10,170 bases of DNA, taken from contig DUJX01000022.1 in NCBI GenBank assembly GCA_013329575.1, positions 1 to 10,170 of the forward strand, written 5' to 3'. Source of the stretch: Halobacteria archaeon. GTDB lineage: Archaea > Halobacteriota > Methanoliparia > Methanoliparales > Methanoliparaceae. This document shows positions 5,937 to 10,170 of the stretch, piece after piece. Below the pieces are notes generated by a model. It saw nothing but the letters and a program-made list of their open reading frames with translations. It ran no database searches and was not told the origin of the DNA. The position numbers and the translations under genes are program-made. Numbering within the stretch: position 1 is the first letter of the stretch; the number at the start of each line of letters is the position of its first letter.

Positions 5937-6013
5937 CTAATATATATTTTATTTTAAAGAATTTTTATTTATTATGATTTCAATCTTTGATTTATTAAAA
6001 GGAGGAGAATTAA
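5937..6013 (+). promoter_or_regulatory. promoter and ribosome-binding site of second ferritin-like gene
   Basis: The gap after fprA is almost pure A/T. TATA-like candidates are TATATATTTTA (from 5941) and TTTTTATTTATTA (about 5962-5974); the second would start transcription near 5994. AAAAGGAGGAG (core GGAGGA 6001-6006) lies 7 bases before a TTG at 6014 and decides that start. The T-rich part (5943-5972) may also end the hrb-fprA transcript. Confidence 0.45.
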
Positions 6014-6484
6014 TTGAATTTTGATGTCAGCGAGGTTTATCAATTTGCAATAGGGATAGAAGAGAACGGAGAGATATTTTATAGAAGATTATCGGAAGAA
6101 CTTGATGATGAAAACGTCAAAAAGTTTTTTAATAAACTTGCTAACGATGAAAAGAGCCATAAGAGAAAATTCGAATCGATGCTTTCTAAAATTAAAGAAT
6201 ATAAGCCATCGGATATATACCCTGACGAATACTTTGCATATCTTCGTGCATATATGAAAGATACAGTATTTCCAAGCAAGATCAGCAAAGAAACATTAAA
6301 AGAGGTTGGAAATCTTATAAATGCTGTTAATTATTCAATGGATCGGGAATTAGACTCAATATTTTATTATACTGGGATAAAGAACGTTATTCCGGAAGAT
6401 CAGAAAAATTTAATCGACGATATTATATCTGAAGAAAAAAAACATTTTTCAAGACTATCCAGTTTCTTAAAAGATCTTGAATAA
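6014..6484 (+). CDS. second rubrerythrin/ferritin-like diiron protein (TTG start)
   Basis: This 156-residue four-helix ferritin-like protein is related to the one at 1473-1955. Ligand candidates are Glu16/17 in IGIEENGEIFYRRL, Glu46-His49 (NDEKSH), Glu112 (DRELDSIFYY) and Glu141-His144 (SEEKKH). It also lacks a rubredoxin domain. The two proteins share the E-E-N-G-x-x-FY opening, both ExxH motifs and similar length but differ widely elsewhere, so duplication was not recent. The start is TTG: a strong GGAGGA site sits 7 bases upstream, and the next in-frame ATG would delete the first two helices. A peroxide-reducing or iron-handling role is inferred from the family. It stands between fprA and catalase and has its own promoter-like region. 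Confidence 0.83.
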   Translation: MNFDVSEVYQFAIGIEENGEIFYRRLSEELDDENVKKFFNKLANDEKSHKRKFESMLSKIKEYKPSDIYPDEYFAYLRAYMKDTVFPSKISKETLKEVGNLINAVNYSMDRELDSIFYYTGIKNVIPEDQKNLIDDIISEEKKHFSRLSSFLKDLE

Positions 6485-6555
6485 TATTCCCTCGCCGAAG
6501 GGTAAAAGATTAATGTAGGCTTTCCATAATATCTTCGAATTATACTTATTTTGCA

Positions 6556-6590
6556 TATATTTATATATTCTAAAACTAATAAAAAATCAT
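6556..6590 (+). promoter_or_regulatory. catalase promoter, probably leaderless
   Basis: TTTATATAT at 6560-6568 is centred 26-27 bases before the ATG at 6591, the same box and spacing seen for cbiM. The bases before the ATG (AAAAAATCAT) contain no Shine-Dalgarno site. The mRNA is therefore predicted to start at or next to the ATG. Confidence 0.62.
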
Positions 6591-8030
6591 ATGAATAAAG
6601 ATGATAAAGATACTAAATTTTTAACAACAAATCAAGGCAGACCTGTAGCAAACGATCAAAATTCGCAGACAGTCGGTGAGCGTGGCCCGGTCTTACTCCA
6701 AGATTATCATCTCATAGAAAAACTTGCCCATTTTGACAGAGAAAGAATCCCTGAACGGGTAGTTCATGCGAGAGGCGCGGGAGCGCATGGTTTTTTTGAA
6801 TCATATGGCAGTGCTGGCCGGTATACCATTGCTAAATTTCTCCAAGATAAAGAAAAACGTACTCCTGTATTCGTAAGATTTTCAACAGTGATACATTCCA
6901 AAGGATCGCCGGAAACCGTCAGGGATCCGAGAGGATTTGCGGTAAAATTTTATACAGAGGACGGAAATTACGATATCGTCGGTAACAACCTTCCTGTATT
7001 CTTTATAAGAGATGCGATAAAGTTTCCTGACGTAATTCATTCTTTAAAACCAGATCCAGTCACAAATTTACAAGACCCTAAAAGATACTGGGATTTTTTT
7101 TCAAAAACACCCGAAGCTACAAACATGATTACGTATCTTTGGTCAGATCTCGGTATTCCAAGAGATTACAGACATATGAACGGATTTGGAGTTAATACGT
7201 TTGTATGGGTGGATCATGATGGCGAAAGAAGATATGTCAAGTATCATTGGATTTCTAAACAAGGTGTAGAGTGTTTAACGCGAAAGGATGCAGAAGAGAT
7301 TGGTGGAAAAGATTTTAATCATGCGACTAGAGATCTATATAACGCGATTGTACGAGGAGAGTATCCTGAATGGGAGCTCTGCGTACAGTTGATGGATCCG
7401 GATGTTGAAACAGAACTGGAGTTTGATCCGCTTGACGATACTAAGATCTGGCCTGAAGAAGATTTCCCGCTTATGCCAATTGGAAAGATGGTCTTAAACC
7501 GCAATCCTGAAAACTTCTTTGCAGAGGTTGAACAGTCTGCGTTTGCTCCTGCCGCGATGGTACCTGGTATAGAACCGTCTGCGGACAAGATGTTACAAGG
7601 TCGGTTGTTTGCTTATCCTGATACCCAACGGCACAGGATTGGTCCTAATTATTTAAAAATCCCGATAAACCGACCCATTGTAGAGGTTAAAAATAACCTG
7701 AGGGATGGTAATATGACTATCGATAAACAGCAGGGTAGTATCAACTACGGACCAAGCAATTATCCTGATGCGTTAAAAGAGGCAAGATCTTATCCCGAGT
7801 CTAAAACATGTATAAAAGGAGAAATTACCCGTCAAAATATCAGTAAGACCAACGATTTTTATCAAGCAGGAGCGCTTTACCGTGGCATGTCTAAGAAAGA
7901 CCGAGATCATCTGATAGATAACATAATCGTTGAATTGAGAGATGTGGATGATAAGATACGAAAGATAATGGTATCTTATTTTACCAGCGCAGATAATGAG
8001 TACGGAGAACGCGTTGCAAGCGGGTTATGA
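6591..8030 (+). CDS. katA: monofunctional haem catalase (small-subunit type)
   Basis: Catalase converts H2O2 to water and O2. This 479-residue protein has the length of small-subunit, clade-3-like enzymes. Landmarks are RGPVLLQDYHLIEKLAHFDRE split by no gap (residues 31-51), catalytic His59 in ERVVHARGAGAHG, Asn132 in DIVGNNLPVFF, and haem-ligand Tyr342 in RLFAYPDTQRHR. The sequence is complete with no frameshift. Its promoter gives a leaderless mRNA, unlike most neighbouring defence genes. Catalase needs haem, which many anaerobic archaea do not make, so uptake of haem or synthesis elsewhere is implied. In archaea this family is often considered acquired from bacteria; nothing here proves transfer. 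It removes the H2O2 made by superoxide reductase, and the O2 released could be consumed by FprA. Confidence 0.97.
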   Translation: MNKDDKDTKFLTTNQGRPVANDQNSQTVGERGPVLLQDYHLIEKLAHFDRERIPERVVHARGAGAHGFFESYGSAGRYTIAKFLQDKEKRTPVFVRFSTVIHSKGSPETVRDPRGFAVKFYTEDGNYDIVGNNLPVFFIRDAIKFPDVIHSLKPDPVTNLQDPKRYWDFFSKTPEATNMITYLWSDLGIPRDYRHMNGFGVNTFVWVDHDGERRYVKYHWISKQGVECLTRKDAEEIGGKDFNHATRDLYNAIVRGEYPEWELCVQLMDPDVETELEFDPLDDTKIWPEEDFPLMPIGKMVLNRNPENFFAEVEQSAFAPAAMVPGIEPSADKMLQGRLFAYPDTQRHRIGPNYLKIPINRPIVEVKNNLRDGNMTIDKQQGSINYGPSNYPDALKEARSYPESKTCIKGEITRQNISKTNDFYQAGALYRGMSKKDRDHLIDNIIVELRDVDDKIRKIMVSYFTSADNEYGERVASGL

Positions 8031-8087
8031 TAAAAATCTAAACTATTTATTTCATTTATTTATCCAATACTATCTCTCCAAAAAGGG

Positions 8088-8130
8088 TTTTATTTTCTTA
8101 TTATTCTAATTTTATTATCTCATATTTTTA
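8088..8130 (+). terminator. T-rich region after catalase, probable terminator
   Basis: About 60 bases downstream of the catalase stop codon the plus strand shows serial T-runs (TTTTATTTT, TTTTATT, ATTTTT) with no stem. This fits archaeal oligo-T termination. The rest of the 174-base gap to the next gene shows no reading frame or RNA that I can support; another TATA-like string (AATATATAT) occurs near 8145-8155. Confidence 0.38.
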
Positions 8131-8169
8131 GATTATAGGGAAAATAATATATATTAGAGTATTCCATAA

Positions 8170-8204
8170 ACTTTAAAAGTATTTAAAATTTTTATTTTGT
8201 AAAA
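8170..8204 (+). promoter_or_regulatory. promoter of SMR transporter gene, probably leaderless
   Basis: CTTTAAAAG (8171-8179) and TATTTAAAA (8180-8188) are overlapping TATA-like candidates; the first predicts a start near 8202, next to the ATG at 8205. TTTTGTAAAA before the ATG holds no Shine-Dalgarno site. The region is very AT-rich, so box placement is approximate. Confidence 0.42.
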
Positions 8205-8522
8205 ATGGAGACAGGATGGATTTATCTAATAATAGCAGGATCATTTGAGGGCGCATTTGCGTTTTTCTTAAAATTATCAAACAATTTTAGAAATTTTGTC
8301 CCGTCAGTGTTATTTTTTATATTTTATATCCTTTCTGCCTATTTATTGTCAAAGGCAATACAGCAAATACCACTCGGTACCGCATATGCGGTTTGGACTG
8401 GAATTGGTGCATTTTTAACGATTATAATAGGCATATTAATCTTTAACGAGCCGACAAACTTTTTGCGATTCTTCTTCCTAACAACTTTGATCGTGTCTAT
8501 CATCGGGCTTAACCTTGTATAG
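8205..8522 (+). CDS. small multidrug resistance (SMR) family transporter
   Basis: This 105-residue protein has four membrane helices, the SMR length and fold; such proteins act as antiparallel dimers that exchange protons for cationic substrates. The essential Glu is Glu15 in AGSFEGAFAFFLKLSNNF. The block PLGTAYAVWTGIGA (with Trp64) is closer to the SugE/Gdx guanidinium exporters, as I recall them, than to EmrE. However, the Trp three residues after the Glu that marks Gdx is Phe18 here, and EmrE-type proteins have Gly, so the substrate cannot be assigned. The gene stands alone with its own promoter-like box. SMR proteins can pair with a partner subunit; none is seen next to it. Confidence 0.9.
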   Translation: METGWIYLIIAGSFEGAFAFFLKLSNNFRNFVPSVLFFIFYILSAYLLSKAIQQIPLGTAYAVWTGIGAFLTIIIGILIFNEPTNFLRFFFLTTLIVSIIGLNLV

Positions 8523-8547
8523 TCTAGATATCATTTTTTAAAAAACT

Positions 8548-8589
8548 ATCTTTATTAATGTGTGATATATAACTTGTAGAATGGTCTAA
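8548..8589 (+). promoter_or_regulatory. promoter of aminotransferase gene
   Basis: Two TATA-like boxes are possible: TTTATTAAT (8551-8559), giving a leader of about 9 bases, and GATATATAA (8564-8572), placing the start at or slightly past the ATG at 8590. Neither leaves room for a Shine-Dalgarno site, so initiation is leaderless or nearly so. An ATG at 8581 opens only a two-codon frame (ATG GTC TAA). Confidence 0.42.
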
Positions 8590-9747
8590 ATGAGAAAAGA
8601 TATACTATCTAATAGGGTCAATAGCATCGAGGATTCGGCAACGCTACGGCTTAATGATATCTCAGAACAGCTGAGAAGCAAAGGTGCAGATATAATCAAT
8701 TTGAGTGTTGGAGAACCAGATTTTGATACTCCTGCGTTCATAAGGGATGCCGCTAAAAAGGCGTTAGACGATGGCGATACACATTATACTCCAAGCGCGG
8801 GCAAACCACGTTTAAGAAAGATTATTGCAGAGAAGTTAAAGAATGAGAATAAGATAGACACTTCTTCGGGAAATATAATAGTCTCTGCTGGCGCTAAACA
8901 TCTTGTCTATATGACGGTAAACTCTTTAATAAACGAGGGTGATGAGGTTATACTCCTGTCTCCGGCATGGGTCACTTATGAGGCATGTGTGAAGATCTCC
9001 GGTGGTCGTATAAACTGGATCATGACGAGCGCTGATGACCAGTTTCAGCCCACCAACATCCAAGATATGATTGGTAAAAAGACGAAGTTATTGATTTTAA
9101 ACTCTCCAAATAATCCTTCTGGTGCAGTTTATTCAAAAGATACGCTTAAAATGATTGCAGATCTTGCGATAGATTATGATTTTTTTGTTTTATCCGACGA
9201 GATTTACGAGAAGATAATCTATGATTCAGAACACGTAAGTATTGCCTCTTTCGACCAGATGGCGGATAGGACGATCACTGTTAACGGGCTATCAAAGTCC
9301 TATGCTATGACAGGATGGAGGATCGGATATGCTTCTGCGCCAAAAGAGATATTTGACGGGATGCTCAAGATACAACAGCATTCGGTAAGCTGTGCTCCAT
9401 CTTTTGTTCAAGAGGCTGCGATAAGTGCGATAAGCGGTCATCAAGAATGTGTAAACGAGATGGTAGCAGAGTTCAAGAGGAGGAGAGATTTTCTCGTCGA
9501 TGGATTGAATTCTCTCGGTATGAGATGTCTATTACCTAAAGGAGCGTTTTATCTTTTTGTTGATGTATCCGATTTTGCAAAAGATGCAAACGAGTTCTCT
9601 GAGAAGATGCTCAAGGAAGGGTATCTGGCAATGACGCCAGGTGATGCGTTTGGTCCCGGTTTTGAGAATTATATAAGAATATCCTATGCGGTACCCATTG
9701 AGAGGTTAAAAGTGGCGGTTAAGCGGATAGAAAATATTATTGTTTAG
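8590..9747 (+). CDS. class I pyridoxal-phosphate aminotransferase (aspartate aminotransferase-like)
   Basis: This 385-residue cytoplasmic enzyme belongs to the fold-type I aminotransferases, most like the I-gamma aspartate aminotransferases. Conserved sites are SVGEPDFDTP (39-48), Tyr66 in HYTPSAG, Trp127 in SPAWVTYE, Asn175 in NSPNNPSG, Asp203 and Tyr206 in LSDEIYE, the PLP-binding Lys236 in GLSKSYAMTGWRIGY with Arg244, and the substrate-carboxylate Arg363 in NYIRISYA. Length and motif spacing are normal. It probably moves the amino group between glutamate and aspartate or related acids, but sequence alone cannot separate aspartate from other amino acids. It has its own promoter-like box and no evident functional link to the defence genes. 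Confidence 0.94.
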   Translation: MRKDILSNRVNSIEDSATLRLNDISEQLRSKGADIINLSVGEPDFDTPAFIRDAAKKALDDGDTHYTPSAGKPRLRKIIAEKLKNENKIDTSSGNIIVSAGAKHLVYMTVNSLINEGDEVILLSPAWVTYEACVKISGGRINWIMTSADDQFQPTNIQDMIGKKTKLLILNSPNNPSGAVYSKDTLKMIADLAIDYDFFVLSDEIYEKIIYDSEHVSIASFDQMADRTITVNGLSKSYAMTGWRIGYASAPKEIFDGMLKIQQHSVSCAPSFVQEAAISAISGHQECVNEMVAEFKRRRDFLVDGLNSLGMRCLLPKGAFYLFVDVSDFAKDANEFSEKMLKEGYLAMTPGDAFGPGFENYIRISYAVPIERLKVAVKRIENIIV

Positions 9748-9763
9748 TAGTTAGATTTAAAAA

Positions 9764-9799
9764 ACGTTTATATAAATCTTGAGTTTATATGTATCTATC
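9764..9799 (+). promoter_or_regulatory. promoter of downstream membrane protein gene, probably leaderless
   Basis: TTTATATAA at 9767-9775, preceded by AAAAAACG as a BRE-like element, is centred about 29 bases before the ATG at 9800. No Shine-Dalgarno site is present between them (GTATCTATC). This is one of the clearest leaderless-type promoters in the window. Confidence 0.6.
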
Positions 9800-10170
9800 A
9801 TGAATGAAATTATTCCGTCTGTTATGGACGAGGTTGTTCATGTATCGACCATGACTCCAAGTATCTTGGCGTCGTCGGTCATCTCTCTTGCAATAGATAT
9901 TGTCTTGATCTGCCTTGCTATTTTTATAGTAAGGATTGTTGTCAAAGAGGGATTGGAGACGATCGGGTACAGGTTTACGTTGCAATCATCCAATAAGGCG
10001 TTTAAGTATTTTTTTGTTTTTATCGTACTTATCGCAGCTTTTTTAGGAATAGTTGCTATATTGGATTTGATAGGGAAGATCACCGGTACATCAGTATCTT
10101 TGCTTTTGCTGATAGATTCTATATTGGATTCTTTGATAGGAATATCTGTTTTTGGTATTCTAATAACCCT
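9800..10170 (+). CDS. integral membrane protein, N-terminal part
   Basis: The frame opens with ATG at 9800 and stays open to the right window edge (123 full codons). The start is supported by the TATA-like box about 29 bases upstream. The protein begins with a short polar segment (MNEIIPSVMDEVVHVSTMTP) and then shows three hydrophobic helices at about residues 21-48, 70-92 and 98-123. Between the first two is a basic/polar loop (KEGLETIGYRFTLQSSNKAF). I do not recognise the family. The spacing of helices before an expected C-terminal domain is loosely like mechanosensitive-channel-type proteins, but the diagnostic pore helix is not in view, so this is only a guess. It is not obviously linked to the upstream aminotransferase. 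Confidence 0.75.
   Translation, partial: MNEIIPSVMDEVVHVSTMTPSILASSVISLAIDIVLICLAIFIVRIVVKEGLETIGYRFTLQSSNKAFKYFFVFIVLIAAFLGIVAILDLIGKITGTSVSLLLLIDSILDSLIGISVFGILIT

Noticed and set aside
6489..6502. Hairpin CCCT-6-AGGG after the second ferritin-like gene
   Set aside because: The stem is only 4 base pairs with no following T-run, too weak to call a terminator.
8131..8170. Second TATA-like string (AATATATAT) upstream of the SMR gene as a promoter for a hidden small RNA
   Set aside because: The surrounding DNA is extremely AT-rich and nothing downstream shows RNA structure or a reading frame before the SMR gene.
9785..10083. Two minus-strand frames near the right edge
   Set aside because: They overlap antisense to the membrane protein at 9800, which has a good promoter and hydrophobic helices; the minus-strand products look like random translation.

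Overview
The window looks like chromosomal DNA of an AT-rich anaerobic archaeon, most likely euryarchaeal and possibly methanogen-related. Three observations support this. TATA-like boxes (TTTATATAT and variants) lie about 22-29 bases before several start codons, which suggests leaderless mRNAs. Other genes instead carry strong GGAGG Shine-Dalgarno sites. The gene content (F420H2-oxidase-type flavodiiron protein, superoxide reductase, rubrerythrin-like proteins) is typical of anaerobes. No methanogenesis gene is present, so the lineage is inferred only.

Layout. Positions 1-1337 (minus strand) hold a cobalt/nickel importer operon: cbiM, cbiN, an unannotated 37-residue membrane peptide, and cbiQ, which runs off the left edge. 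A divergent promoter region (1338-1472) separates it from a long plus-strand block. Positions 1473-8030 hold an oxygen- and iron-defence island: a ferritin-like diiron protein, a C_GCAxxG_C_C redox protein, superoxide reductase, a half-ferritin of the encapsulated-ferritin type, a classical 24-mer-type ferritin, a flavin reductase-rubredoxin fusion (Hrb), a flavodiiron oxidase (FprA), a second ferritin-like diiron protein and a haem catalase. Positions 8205-10170 are more ordinary: an SMR-family small transporter, a class I aminotransferase and the start of an unrecognised membrane protein.

How the genes fit together (inference from known families). Hrb passes electrons from a reduced nicotinamide or flavin donor to its rubredoxin domain. 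That domain can feed FprA, which reduces O2 to water, and superoxide reductase, which turns superoxide into H2O2. Catalase and the diiron proteins remove H2O2. Ferritin and the half-ferritin store Fe2+ that would otherwise drive Fenton chemistry. The only rubredoxin in the window is the C-terminal domain of Hrb, and it is preceded by its own strong internal ribosome-binding site and ATG. The cell may therefore make free rubredoxin from the same gene.

The points most worth checking are the internal rubredoxin start, the half-ferritin without a visible encapsulin, the 37-residue peptide in the cobalt operon, and an 8+8 base inverted repeat between the TATA box and predicted start site of the first defence gene. 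There is no gene-free stretch longer than 300 bases. I saw no rRNA, tRNA, CRISPR array, insertion sequence or phage gene.
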